From Cololabis saira (taxonomy: Eukaryota > Chordata > Actinopteri > Beloniformes > Belonidae), in contig NC_084609.1 in assembly GCF_033807715.1 (NCBI RefSeq), positions 35,229,850 to 35,293,849 of the forward strand: a stretch of 64,000 nucleotides of DNA, given 5' to 3'. The translations under genes and the position numbers were made by a program. Below, one piece after another: positions 34,418 through 45,439 of this stretch. The first letter of the stretch is position 1. Every line of letters starts with the position of its first letter. Under the pieces are notes generated by a model. The model saw only the letters and a program-made list of their open reading frames with translations. It ran no database searches and was not told where the DNA came from.

Positions 34418-34690
34418 AGAAGACTGGATCTGCTGTGGGACATGGAGGAGGTTCGGTTCTTTTGTGGACCGATTCTGTCGCGTCTGGTACCAGGGGTCTT
34501 GGACCTGTCCAGGTACAACGAAATCTCAAGACCTTCTGGAGACAAATGTGTCCAGAGTCGGAGAGCTGGGTCTCAGTCGCAGGTCATGGGTCCTCCAACG
34601 GGATCATGACCCAGAACACACAACTAGAACCAGTCCAGAACACTTGTCTGCAGGTGGAGACATGTCCATGAGGACCAGGACACCTGTCTA
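34418..34690 (+). pseudogene. Tc1/mariner transposase remnant
   Basis: The plus strand reads GHGGGSVLLW and SVASGTRGL, like Tc1 HGGGSVMVWGCFSASGTG. After a frameshift it gives SWVLQRDHDPEHT, like the Tc1 catalytic motif region WVFQQDNDPKHT. The catalytic segment is out of frame and altered. It leads straight into the 32-bp minisatellite. Confidence 0.7.
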
Positions 34691-35030
34691 CAGGGGGACA
34701 TGAGGACCAGGACACCTGTCTACAGGGGGACATGAGGACCAGGACACCTGTCTACAGGGGGACATGAGGACCAGGACACCTGTCTATCGGAGGACACGTG
34801 TCCATGAGGACCAGAACACCTGTCTACAGGTGGACATGAGGACCAGGACACCTGTCTACAGGTGGACATGAGGACCAGGATACCTGTCTACAGGTGGACA
34901 TGAGGACCAGGACACCTGTCTACAGGTGGACATGAGGACCAGGACACCTGTCTACAGGTGGACATGAGGACCAGGACACCTGTCTACAGGTGGACATGAG
35001 GACCAGAACACCTGTCTCTACAGGTGTAAA
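34652..35030. repeat. 32-bp minisatellite (GGACATGAGGACCAGGACAC...)
   Basis: About eleven copies of a 32-bp unit made of GGACATGAGGACC, AGGACACCTGTC and TACAGG with G/T changes. One diverged unit with the same flank (TCTCACTG) exists at about 4289-4341, so the array expanded from a dispersed repeat. Confidence 0.9.
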
Positions 35031-35780
35031 TGTCTCACTGAGAGGACACTCATCATTCAGGACAGTTTAGTCATCAGTGTTTTATTCTGGTTTAATGATC
35101 GTTTGTTCGTACGTTCGTCGTACCTGGAGGTACTCGACTCGTCTGAGGTCCAGACGGAGGTGAGCTGAGCGTATTTCATCCTGCCTGCGTGAAAAGTGAC
35201 CGTTGTTCAGAGTCGTTCGACCGGTTTACAGACCCATCTGTTCCGGCGCCTTCTAAACATCCATCAGTCTCCTGGTTTCCACCTCAGCTGTTTTCTATCA
35301 GCAGGAAACTGATCTCAAACACATGAGTAGGCGCTTGTCGGGTTCTAATCCCAGATCCGTCTCCCGCTCCGGTCCATAAGTCAGTGGGAGGATGGACTGA
35401 CATCGAGCAGGGCACGACAGCAGCGTGACGGAGAGACGAGTGGAGGTAACGACCGGATTAAAGGATGACTGAGGGAGAGGAGGAGCGACTCCTCCGCTCC
35501 TCCGTCTGCCGGGTGACGGATATTCAGGCGGATGAAGGGATCATTCCCTCTCCAACGAGCCACAGCGGGGAAGGAAAAATGAAGGCTGTCTCCAGAAACT
35601 CGCGGCCTCCGCCCACCTGGTCAATCGAAGAAGCCTCTTCTCAGTGACACTGAATAAAAAAGGTTGTGCAGCTCAGAGAAAAGGAAAAAAGACGAGAACA
35701 GACGAAGGGAAACCTGCTCAGGGTACAACTTAAGTTTGATGACTTTCTGATGACGGAGGAGCAGATGAGGTCGTTCGTTA
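35031..35780. other. Intergenic sequence, no gene recognised
   Basis: Balanced composition with short open frames on both strands and no family motifs. Confidence 0.35.
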
Positions 35781-35785
35781 AACAC

Positions 35786-36512
35786 CGGGGACTCGTTGGG
35801 GTTCATTGGGGTTCGTTGGGACTCGTTGGGGCTCATTGGGGTTCATTGGGGTTGGTTGGGGTTGGTTGGGGTTCATTGGGGTTCATTGGGGTTGGTCGGG
35901 ACTCGTTGGGGTTCGTTGAGGTAGGTTGGGGTTCTTTGAGACTAGTTGGGGTTCGTTGGGACTCGTTGGAGTTTGTTGGGGTTCCTTGGGGTTGGTTGAG
36001 GTTCATTGGGGTTGGTTGGGGTTCATTGGGGTTGGTCGGGACTCGTTGTGGTTCGTTGGGGTAGGTTGGGGTTCATTGGGACTTGTTCGGACTCGTTGGA
36101 AAAGGTTGGGATTCATTGGGACTTGTTGGGGTAGGCTGGGGTTTGTTGGGACCCGTTGGGGTTTGTTGGGAATCATTGGGACTTGTTGAGACTCGTTGGG
36201 ACTCGTTTGGACTCGTGGTTGGTTGGGGTTCATTGGGACTCGTTTGGACTCGTGGTTGGTTGGGGTTCATTGGGACTCGTTGGGGTTCGATGGGGTTGGT
36301 TGGGGTTGGTTGGGACCCGTTGGGGTTCATTGGGGTTGGTTGGGGTTCATTGGGACTCGTTTGGACTCGTTTGGACTCGTTGGGGTTCGTTGGGGTTCGT
36401 TGGGACTCGTCGGGGTTCATTTGGGTTGATTGGGGTTCATTGGGACTCGTTGGGGTTCGTTGGGGTTCGATGGGGTAGGTTAGGGTAGGTTGGGGTTTGA
36501 TGGGGTTCGTTT
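35786..36512. repeat. G-rich 15-bp minisatellite (TTGGGGTTCATTGGG)n
   Basis: About 48 units with TTGGGG and TTGGGACTC variants, G-rich on the plus strand. There are no stops in several frames on either strand, so the frames of up to 154 residues are repeat artefacts. GGG/GGGG runs recur every 7-15 bases. Confidence 0.95.
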
Positions 36513-37061
36513 GACGGACATCAAGAACCTGCTTCAAAGGAAGGGAGACTCAGTCTGAGACTCTATCAGAGTCCCTTTGACATGTTTGATCCAGGACCTG
36601 GTATTTGGACTGGACCTGGCCTGTCCTGACATGCACCAAGGACTTGCTTGTTACACCCTTGAGACTTGGCTTGGACTTCAGTACAAACCCTCCAGCAGAC
36701 TTTACCTTAAGAGCTCTTTGGAGTCTTTCCAGCAACCCCCACATGGGTCAGACCAGACCTGGACCTGCTAGAGGAGGACCTCGGCTTTTCCTTGGATCTC
36801 GTCTTTGATGCATCTGAAAAGCTTGAGAGCTAACCGAGACTGAAAGGTGGCCACGGCACCCCGAGACAGATCTGTTTGACCTCATATACCCCTTTTCCAC
36901 CAAATCAGTTCCAGGGCTGGTTCTGATTCACAACTCGTTCAACTTGGGAACCAGCTTAGAACCGGTTTGCTTTTCCACAGCTCAGGTGCTAAGGGGAGCC
37001 ACGTCATTACGTCACTGCAAACGTCAGTGACGTAATGTAGAAGCAACAACAAGGTATTTGC

Positions 37062-38280
37062 TAGGGCTGAACGATATACCGTTATCGTATCTATATCGAG
37101 ATATGAACATTCAAGACATTAATAACGGAAAGCAACGATATAAACGATATATGTCCGCTCGCCCTGCTTGTACAGCTCGAGCAGTCTCCATAAACATTAC
37201 TTTTAAGATTGCCCTTGAACGCACCACTACGGCCAGCCAACCACAAAGCTTATTTCATGCTTGCTGTTGATCGACAGCTGAAGCCAACCAATGACAAACA
37301 TAGGAGGGTGGGAGGGAGGGAGACTGAGACGCACACAGCCACACACACGGAGAGCGGAGAAGAGCGGAGAAATCCAAACGGAAGAAAAGAGACATGAGTG
37401 CGGAGGATAATGCGGCCGGTGGCAGTGCAGAATCTAATTTTGTGCCAAAACATAAATCATCCTCCATTATTTGGAGGTATTTTGGATTTAGAAAGGATGA
37501 TGTCGACCAGAGCGAGGTGTTGTGCAAGTCGTGCTTGGTGAAAATTGCGACGTGTATTTCGCAGCCATCCGTTTTTTTTTTTTTAAATTACAAAATAAAA
37601 ATAGAGAAATAAACCAAAATAATCCGTTCCCCATCTTTTGTTTTGATAATAAAAAATTCATTGATGTGTTTGAAAATCGAAATTGGGAATTAAAACAGCG
37701 AGTGGAAAACTCTTTTCTCTATTTTTTTATTATCGTTTACTGAAAACAAGGATTGGACAAATGGGGGGATTGCACATGCGCACTAATACATTAAGAAAGT
37801 TGTTTCTGGTTCTTTTGTTGATCAGATTGAAAGTTAACATTTTTAGATATTTAATTGTTGAAACAGAAAATAAATCAAATATGAAACCTGGGAGTGAAAC
37901 ATGAGTTTAATCTGTAATCTGTCTTCACTCCGTCATGAAACTGCAGTGATGTTGTGACAGTCCGTTCAGCTGCAGCGTCCAATCAATAATCAATAACATG
38001 TACTGAACTCTAACTCTAACTGCATTGGTTATTTATCGTTAAAGCGGAGCTACAGTAAAATATTTTGATTATTATTTATTATTGAGTGACTTTATGTTAA
38101 TGTTGATGACTGGCAGTGAGTTCTAATCAATAAAACTGCACTCTTTTGATTTCTGATGTTTTTATTTTTCTGAAAAATGCTTGGTTTTCACCGAACCGAA
38201 GTCATATCGTATCGTATCGATATCGAGATATCTGGCATGAATATCGAGATATGAAATTTTGTCCATATCGTTCAGCCCTA
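37062..38280 (+). mobile_element. hAT element nested in the TACCCC element, with BED-finger exon
   Basis: Ends are TAGGGCTGAACGATAT and the inverted ATATCGTTCAGCCCTA. The exact 8-bp target duplication GTATTTGC lies at 37054-37061 and 38281-38288. It contains the start of a transposase gene but no catalytic region, so it is an internally deleted copy. Confidence 0.9.
37394..37612 (+). pseudogene. hAT transposase N-terminal fragment (BED zinc finger)
   Basis: The frame from the ATG at 37394 reads SSIIWRYFGFRKDDVDQSEV then LCKSCLVKIAT, the W-x-YFGF ... C-x2-C pattern of a BED finger as in ZBED/hAT transposases. The His pair of the finger is lost as the frame runs into a poly-T tract. Short AT-rich frames follow without the DDE or dimerisation parts. 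Confidence 0.7.
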
Positions 38281-38630
38281 GTATTTGCTCTAATAGGACT
38301 TGGTTCACATAGCACCTTCGTGGACCACTTCTCTAAAAGACAGGTTGTCTCCTCCTCAGACCCATGATGCTTTGCTGCATCCAGATTCATTCTTATTTGA
38401 AAATGTCTCCGTCTCCCAGTCTTGCTATTGCCGTTGGTCTTAATAACTCCCTCCGCTTACGTAAGTGGTTCTTTCCTCTAGACCAGCAAAGAGTTGGTGC
38501 TACCTTGGAACCAGTTCTTCTGGCCCGGAGCCAGTTCTTTGTTAGTGGAAACAGAAAGCCTGGTTCCAAAATCAGCACTGGCTCAGAACCAGAACCAGCC
38601 TGGAACCAGTTTGGTGGAAAAGGGGTAATA

Positions 38631-39735
38631 CTTGGACTATCAATCACTTGATTTGCTCCTACTCGATGCTGACAAGCTCCAAGGACGTGGGACATCCTTG
38701 AACATCAAAACGTGGACATCAATGAAGATTGGCTCAGTTTTTGACGTTTTCTGAAGTTGGGACGTTGCCGCCTGGACTCGATCCAGGGACTCTGAAGTTC
38801 CTTTAAAGTCTTTTTGTCCATATTTATAGATAAAGTGAGGGGTTATTAATGACTGGAGCCCAGCGGGGGGACAGTTTCTCACCTGAACGACTTTTAAACA
38901 CCTTCCCGGAGACGTGGCTGTCTGTAGTTGGTGCTCGTCTCCGAGCAGAGGACACATATTTTAGTTCCGTCTCATTGGCTGCAGTAATGAGCTGTCTTCA
39001 CTTCGTTGTTCCTCATTTGTAAATGTTGTTTCTCCGCCCGCCGCCTGTCAGTGGTTCAACTCCCACAATCCTCCGGCGCAGCTTGCTATTGATCAGCCGG
39101 CTTGTTTGGTTGATCACGGAGCGCGAACCACAACATCTGAAAACACACACGCTGGTTTACTTTTATTACCCGCCGATGAGCACGGGAGCAGAAAAACAAA
39201 TTACTCTGGGCTTGTAATTAATTTATCAGGCTGCACCATTGAGCAGCGGCGCAAATGGGAGCGCTGAGAAAACATTATTACGCACAGATGCTGAGAATGT
39301 TGCATCACCGGCGTCCAACGACTACAAAGACCAGAACCGATCTGCGATTCTTTCTGATATCAGTCCTCTTCAGTTTCAGGCTTGTGAAGTTCTGAGGTCA
39401 TCTGTGTTGCCAGATATCGTAAAAAAAAGCAGCCAGAACGATAAAAAAACGTCTCAAACCAGATGAGAGACCGGTCACATGATCACGTTAGGTTTATCAG
39501 GGACTAGATGGTGGTTTTTGTGCGAGGTCTTGTCCTCGAGGACGGCTGTCCTGCGTGTTCCAGACGTGTCCTTGGATCAATACATCAGATCCAGATGAAA
39601 GGGCATCTCCAGCTCGTCGTCAAGGTCGTGAAGCAAGGACACAGTCTCTCATATCACGGTGTGAGACGTCTAACACCTGTAGGACAGCCTCCCTTGAGGA
39701 CCGGAGTCAGAAGGTATGTAAGGTTTTATATTTGA
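38631..39735. other. Intergenic sequence with a CNE-like stretch
   Basis: No gene is recognised. 39040-39260 is unique-looking, with CTTGTAATTAATTTATCAGG and ATTGATCAGCCGGC words of the sort found in developmental enhancers. Confidence 0.35.
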
Positions 39736-39747
39736 TTAGCAGAGCTC

Positions 39748-39852
39748 ACACACACACACACACACATACACTCACACACACACGCACGCACGCACGCACG
39801 CACGCACGCACACACGCACACACACACACACACGCACACACGCACACACACA

Positions 39853-39891
<39 letters not shown>
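39748..39891. repeat. (CA)n/(CACG)n compound microsatellite
   Basis: Alternating CA with a central CGCA block. Confidence 0.93.
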
Positions 39892-39892
<1 letters not shown>

Positions 39893-40059
39893 CTTTGTTT
39901 TTACTTCCCTTGCCAAATCTTGCTGGGTTGATTCCACCTGTCTGGTCTGCACTCGTGATGCACAACTATGAGAGAAGCTTCTACTCAAATCATCTCACCA
40001 GCATCCACCCGTAGGCCCCTACTTTAAGAATCATGAAACGTAGGCTCAAATGCACCTGT

Positions 40060-40905
40060 GTGTCATCTGCACCTGTGTCTCATCTGCACCTGTCTTCTCT
40101 GCACCTGTGTCTCACAGGCACATATCTCATTCACACCTGTGTCTCATCTGCACCTGTCTCATCTGCACCTATCTCATCCACACCTGTGTCTCATCTGCAC
40201 CTGTGTCTCATCTGCACCTATCTCATGCACACCTGTGTCTCATCTACACCTGTGTCTCATCTGCACCTGTGTTTCATCTACACCTGTGTCTCATCTACAC
40301 TTTTCTCATCTACACCTGTCTCATCTGCACCTATCTCATCCACACCTGTGTCTCATCTACACCTGTGTCTCATCTGCACCTGTGTTTCATCTACACCTGT
40401 GTCTCATCTACACTTTTCTCATCTACACCTGTCTCATCTGCACCTGTGTCTCATCCACACCTGTGTCTCATCTGCACCTGTGTCTCATCTGCACCTATCT
40501 CATCCACACCTGTGTCTCATCTGCCCCTTTGTCTCATCTGCACCTATCTCATCCACACCTGTGTCTCATCTACACCTGTGTCTCATCTGCACCTGTGTTT
40601 CATCTACACCTGTGTCTCATACACTTTTCTCATCTACACCTGTCTCATCTGCACCTATCTCATCCACACCTGTGTCTCATCTACACCTGTGTCTCATCTG
40701 CACCTGTGTTTCATCTACACCTGTGTCTCATCTACACTTTTCTCATCTACACCTGTCTCATCTGCACCTGTGTCTCATCCACACCTGTGTCTCATCTACA
40801 CCTGTGTCTCATCTACACCTGTGTCTCATCTACACCTGTGTCTCATCTACACCTTTCTCATCTGCACCTGTGTTTCATCTACACCTGTGTCGCTTCTGCA
40901 CCTGT
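40060..40905. repeat. 17-bp minisatellite (CACCTGTGTCTCATCTA)n with higher-order structure
   Basis: About 50 units of CACCTGTGTCTCATCTA/G with shorter CACCTGTCTCATCTG and CACTTTTCTCATCTA types arranged in repeating order. All three plus frames stay open (288-340 codons) because no unit length creates a stop; the peptides are Cys/His/Ser-rich but repeat-derived. Confidence 0.93.
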
Positions 40906-41560
40906 TGGTTGTGTTGGTGTATAATGTCTTTCTCTTTCTCCCTACTCGTCTGTTCTTCTCCATAAGTTTGTTTGGTTTTTGTTCATCAAACCCTTTTAAC
41001 GTGCAACTCCTCCTGCTGCTCCGTCCCCTGTGTCATCCCCTTCTGGACTGTGACATATTTGAAAAAGATTAATAGATTTAGTCACATATCATATCAAATA
41101 AGACCAGTTTTATAGTCTGGTATCTGAAAATAAACAAGAACGGGGTCAAATGTAGTAAAATGGCGATTTGGAAAAGTCCACCTACAAACTCTTTTTCAAA
41201 AACCGTTGTGTTTTTATGTTTTTGTGTTAAAACACAACAGGAAATCATCTTTGGTCCAATAAACGGTGAAATGCTCTAATGTTTAGGTTTCCATCCATGA
41301 ATCCAGAGACTTGAACATAAAAGGTTGAAGGTTTTGTGATATTTGTGCTGCTCGTCTTCAGTTACGCCCGGTAACATGGACACGTGTGTTAACCACGTGC
41401 TGCTACGTTGAGATACGTGTTTTAAATTATTTACATCAATTTTAGGCGGAGATCTCAGAAACAGGCCTCAGCATGTCGGGACTAAAGTTTAGGGTTTAGG
41501 TTTGTGTTTGTCTGTAAAAGAAGAAGAATAGAAGTGAATGCAATGTCCCCACAGTGACAG
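40906..41560. other. Intergenic sequence, no gene recognised
   Basis: AT-leaning sequence with no coding or repeat signal that I recognise. Confidence 0.35.
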
Positions 41561-41562
41561 CA

Positions 41563-41579
41563 GTGTGTGCGTGTGTGTG

Positions 41580-41635
<56 letters not shown>

Positions 41636-41642
41636 TGTGTGT
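41563..41642. repeat. (GTGC)n microsatellite
   Basis: GTGCGTGC repeated, with a (GT)n edge on each side. Confidence 0.93.
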
Positions 41643-42039
41643 GGTGGAGGTGAGTCTCAGCTGAAACCTTCCTCGCTGCAAGTCCTCGTCTTCATCCTCT
41701 CACCTTGGCGTCGCCTCACCTTCAGCTCTGATGGCTCTGTAATTAGTTTCCATTAGAGCGCATCGTCCCTGCCTTCCCATCAGGCCGTGCAGCGGGGGGG
41801 GGGTTGCCCTCAATTCCCCGCAGCACAGACACTCGGCCGGCTGTCCGATAACCTCCGGCGGAGGAGGAGGAGGGAGGTCAGGGGATGATGGGGGACACGG
41901 CGTCCAGACGCTGACCTCCGAGGCTGCGGCGCCGCCTGATACCATCAGACCTGGCGAGGAGTCGTGTTTATGTTCGGAGGTCATGTGACCCCTCAGGCTT
42001 CTGCAGGCGTCGCCTCATCAGGACTCCTCGTAAAGTCTT

Positions 42040-42973
42040 TTTTTTTATGTATATATTTTTATTAGGGGGTAAGGCACAGTAGAACAGGAATCAATGACAC
42101 ATTTACATTGAGTATCATATCATTTCTGTATCTACAATATATAGGATATTTGACACCATAAAAATACTGTGCATCTCGATGGAATGAGAAAAAGATATAC
42201 AGTCGACCTCCTAGGATGTTTTTCTTGATTTAAGGACAAAACATTACACAATTCAACAAAAATATTAATAATGATATATAAATTACTGAAAATTATTTTA
42301 AGTAATAATTAAGTAGTTAAAGCTACACAGTATAAATTAAAAAATTATGCAAGAGTATTAGGGCCATGCAGGAGAAAAAATATTTGAGAGGGGAAGATTT
42401 TTTTTTATTGTGCACTTTGAGAAAAAAGTCGAAATGTCGAGAAAAAAGTTTAGATTAATGTTGAAATCGATTTCGAGAAAAAAGTCGAAATGTCGTGAAT
42501 AAAGTCGAGATTTCGAGAATAAAGTTGAAATACATTTAGACTTTTTTCTCGAAATTGTACTTCAACATTAATCTCGACATTTCAACTTTTTTCTCGACAT
42601 TTCAACGTTTTTCTCAACATTTTGACTTTTTTCTCGAAGTGCATAATGAAAAAAAAATCTTCCTGCTCTAAAATATTTTAATTTTTCTCCTGCCTGGTCC
42701 TAATACTCTTCCGTAAAAAAATGGATCAATAAAAAGGAAAACAAAAAAAAACAAAGAAAAAGTAAACAAATAAAAAGGAAGAAGAAAGAGAAAAGAGAGA
42801 GGGGGGGGTCCGTCAATCAGGGGCAGGGACTGCAGAGTGTGGAAGAATGTAAGAAAGGGAAGCCACTTATTATAAAATTTGTTAGAGCTTCCTTTCACTG
42901 AGTATCTGATCTTTTCTTCTTCAGAAAAGACACGGTATCGTTGAGCCACTGAGTACTAGAGGAGCCTTAGTTC
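42040..42973 (-). mobile_element. 5'-truncated L1-like LINE (minus strand) with target duplication and nested MITE
   Basis: The minus strand from 42949 reads AQRYRVFSEEEKIRYSVKG and KFYNKWLPFLTFFHTL, like the C-terminus of L1-type ORF2. A long 3' UTR ends in a T run at 42038-42046 (poly-A on the minus strand). The flanks ACTCCTCGTAAAGTCTT (42023-42039) and ACTCCTCCTAAAGTCTT (42974-42990) match at 16 of 17 positions and form the target duplication. The foldback MITE 42351-42710 lies inside the 3' UTR. Confidence 0.75.
42351..42710. mobile_element. 360-bp foldback MITE (AAGAGTATTAGGGCC ends)
   Basis: The left end AAGAGTATTAGGGCCATGCA is inverted at the right end GCCTGGTCCTAATACTCTT. The centre consists of TCGAGAAAAAAGTCGAAATG words facing each other. 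A related fragment is in NCAPH2 intron 16 (7844-8052). Confidence 0.82.
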
Positions 42974-43090
42974 ACTCCTCCTAAAGTCTTCTGCAGTCGT
43001 CCTCCGGACCCAGACGGGTCGTGAGTTCTGGAGCTGCCTCCCCCCTTTCAGACGCCGTATTTGTTACCGAGTGGATTGTAGAAGGCTATT

Positions 43091-43566
43091 TGTCAGTAAA
43101 AAAATACCCTGAAATGACAGACGAAAGGCAGGCTTGCAAATGAAAAGTAAAGTTTTAATGTGGTTCCAGGGCTGGACAACTTAGGTCTATAAACAAAAAC
43201 AAAGCAACTCAAAAAAACAGAAATCATAATTAAGCAGAGGTGTTGGCATCAACCTCTCCCCATGGCAGCCCTCCTCTGTACTGAACCATTTCCCCTTTAT
43301 ATCTGCTCCTGACTCCACCCCTGGCTAAGCAGTCAGCAAATCACAACATCACTACAATATACACAAGGTGCTCCCCATAAAACAATCAGAGCTCCTCTCA
43401 GGCAATCATGCCCGCTCCCAAATTACTGCATCTGCATGGATAGACACAAGTAGTTAATTTACATGTCACAACAGAATGTGCACCTTCTGTGGGACTGAAA
43501 TCCAACTCAAGACTTGCTCATGAAAACAATAATATAAGCTACTCTGACAGAGTCTGCTCTGTCACA
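43091..43566 (-). mobile_element. Solo LTR of a retrotransposon
   Basis: Read on the minus strand it begins TGTGACAGAGCAG and ends ACTGACA (TG...CA). It has a TATA box (AGATATAAAGGGG at about 43292-43304), an ATTAAA signal near 43155 and 5-bp flanks CTATT/GTATT that match at four of five bases. No internal coding region, so it is a solo LTR. The retroelement family is not identifiable from the LTR alone. Confidence 0.68.
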
Positions 43567-43792
43567 GTATTCACTCATGGTAATTGGGCCTGAAGAGGTT
43601 TGTGGGCGTTAGTTTCCCCCAGCGAGTCACACCAGCGTCAGCACGACCACGGAGAGACCTTCATCATGTCTTTAATCAGCTCCGTAATCCCCGGAGCATC
43701 TTTGTGAGGTTTGAGCGGGTTCAGCAGCAGAACCGGAACCATCCGGGCCGCAGACCCTTATCCAGACCCAGACCCATAACCAGACCTAGACC

Positions 43793-44514
43793 CAGTACTG
43801 GAGTTCAGGGGGATGAGGGGGGATGGCATCCCCCCTGAAATAAAAACGGTCCAAATCATCCCCCCTGTAAAACTGCCATCCCTCCTTTCCATCCCTTATG
43901 TCATTTCATCAATGAATGTGGTTTTACTGCTATTTCAACATTTAGAGTCATCACCAGAAAAATAACTTATTTGACAATTTTCACCTGTTTCAAGTAAATT
44001 TTCACTTGAAATAAGTGATAAATCTACCAGTGGGACAAGATTTATCTTCTTATTTCAAGCAAAAAAATCTTGTTCCACTGGCAGATTTTTCTACTTATTT
44101 TAAGTGAAAATCTACTTGAAACAGGTGAAAATTGTTGTTTTTTCCAGTGATGAGTCTTGTTTTAAGTGTAATGAGATTTTTTTACTAAAATGAGACATTT
44201 TAACTAGAAATAAGACAAATATTCTTGTTAAGATTTTGAGTTTTTGCAGTGATCCATTTTACTACAAAGTCAGTTCAGAAAAGTGTTTTTATTGTTGTGT
44301 TTTGATGTATTTGATGTAAGTCCAGTGGATATTTCAAGCTTACAGAAGGCTGCATTTAACTGCTGCTATGTCATTCCTGCAGTATTTCTGCAGGTGTTTT
44401 GATCAGTGCTATTATTTGTAATATATTATATTATTTGTAATCAGCACAAATGATCTGTCCCCATATGATAAAATCCACCATCCCCCAGGATTTTTTTTTA
44501 CAACTCGAGTACTG
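43793..44514. mobile_element. hAT-type non-autonomous element, copy 2
   Basis: Same ends and interior as the copy at 14985-15807, including the inverted repeat around GCCAGTGGRACAAGATTTA words. The flanks CCTAGACC (43785-43792) and CCTATACC (44515-44522) match at 7 of 8 bases. Confidence 0.86.
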
Positions 44515-44601
44515 CCTATACCCATATGCAAACCCAGACCCAGACCCAGAAGCATCCGGGCCGCAGGACAACACTTTCTCATCAGCTCCGAATGTTTAGG
44601 C

Positions 44602-45439
44602 CAGGGGTGGCCAACCAGTCAGAGGCTAAGAGCCACAATTGGTTACTGTGTTACTGCAAAGAGCCTTATTGTACACATGCACACATCAACTACCCATGAT
44701 CCCTCACTCCCTGCTATGGACATAAAAATACCATTATAAAACGGAAAGGTGAAATCCGGCAATCTGATTGGTTGTTAACTGTGGTATAATGAGCATATTA
44801 TTTTTCATACCAATGTATACAGTATACTGTTTATATGTATGTAATTATATATTTTTTACTGGAGAAATGGGACTATTTTTTTCCACAGTGGGGCTATTTT
44901 TTACTGGATAATATGTATTTCTGATTAATTAAAAACTACATTAAATAGATTGTGTATTCCTCTTTCATATTTACATTATTGGTAACCGTTTTATAAAACC
45001 AATACATCACTTCGCGTCGGGTCGGAGAACGCCCCTCAGCTGTGTGATTGTATACCACGGCCTGTCATGTATTGCTTAAATATTAATATTTAATTTATAT
45101 TATATATATTAAACTCTCCCACTCTGTTAAAAACGTCCTGTGTTTATCTTCATATTTTCGTTTGGCCGTGCATTTTTTCCCTGCCATTTTGAGAGTAGAT
45201 TTTTTTCCCTCCAACTTATTTCCGTCACTTTCACAAGCGCGCCCATATAGTTCAACGGGTTGAGCAGGCGACTATGTAAACCTTCCCCTGCACAGCGATG
45301 CGGGTTTGATTCCAGTCGTGGCATATTTTGCCCCACTTCCTTCTTGTCTGTCTTTCACTGCATCTATCAAATAAAGTTGCAAGAGCCGCATGACACCGGG
45401 CAAAAAGCCGCATGCGGCTTGCAAGCCAGGCCACCCCTG
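44602..45439. mobile_element. hAT (Charlie-like) non-autonomous element
   Basis: Ends are CAGGGGTGGCCAACC and the inverted GGCCACCCCTG. The flanks GTTTAGGC (44594-44601) and GTTTAGGT (45440-45447) match at 7 of 8 bases. The right end carries GAGCCGCATG and GCCGCATGCGGCTTG, typical of this group. A tRNA-like segment lies inside. Confidence 0.87.
45241..45323 (+). ncRNA. tRNA-like sequence with Pol III boxes inside a hAT element
   Basis: An A-box-like TAGTTCAACGGG (45248-45259) and a B-box-like GGTTTGATTCC (45303-45313) are 43 bases apart. The stretch between GCCCATATAG and GTCGTGGCA is 83 bases long, and an anticodon-loop-like ATGTAAA follows the A box. Acceptor pairing is poor, so this is a tRNA pseudogene or SINE head, not a working tRNA. 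Confidence 0.4.

Larger units (their letters stand above)
36897..38627. mobile_element. TIR element with TACCCCTTTTCCACC ends, interrupted by a hAT copy
   Basis: The left end TACCCCTTTTCCACCAAATC and right end TTTGGTGGAAAAGGGGTA are inverted repeats, with ATA on both sides. Both ends continue with GGTTCTG/CAGAACC words. The nested hAT at 37062-38280 accounts for 1219 bp. The same ends form the 95-bp MITE at 28506. Confidence 0.8.

Noticed and set aside
35666..36537. Long frames on both strands over the G-rich minisatellite
   Set aside because: Repeat lacks stop codons in several frames; peptides are simple repeats.
40033..41072. Frames of 288-340 residues rich in Cys, His and Ser
   Set aside because: All three frames are open through a tandem array. 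No start context, splice structure or family match, so not called as a gene.
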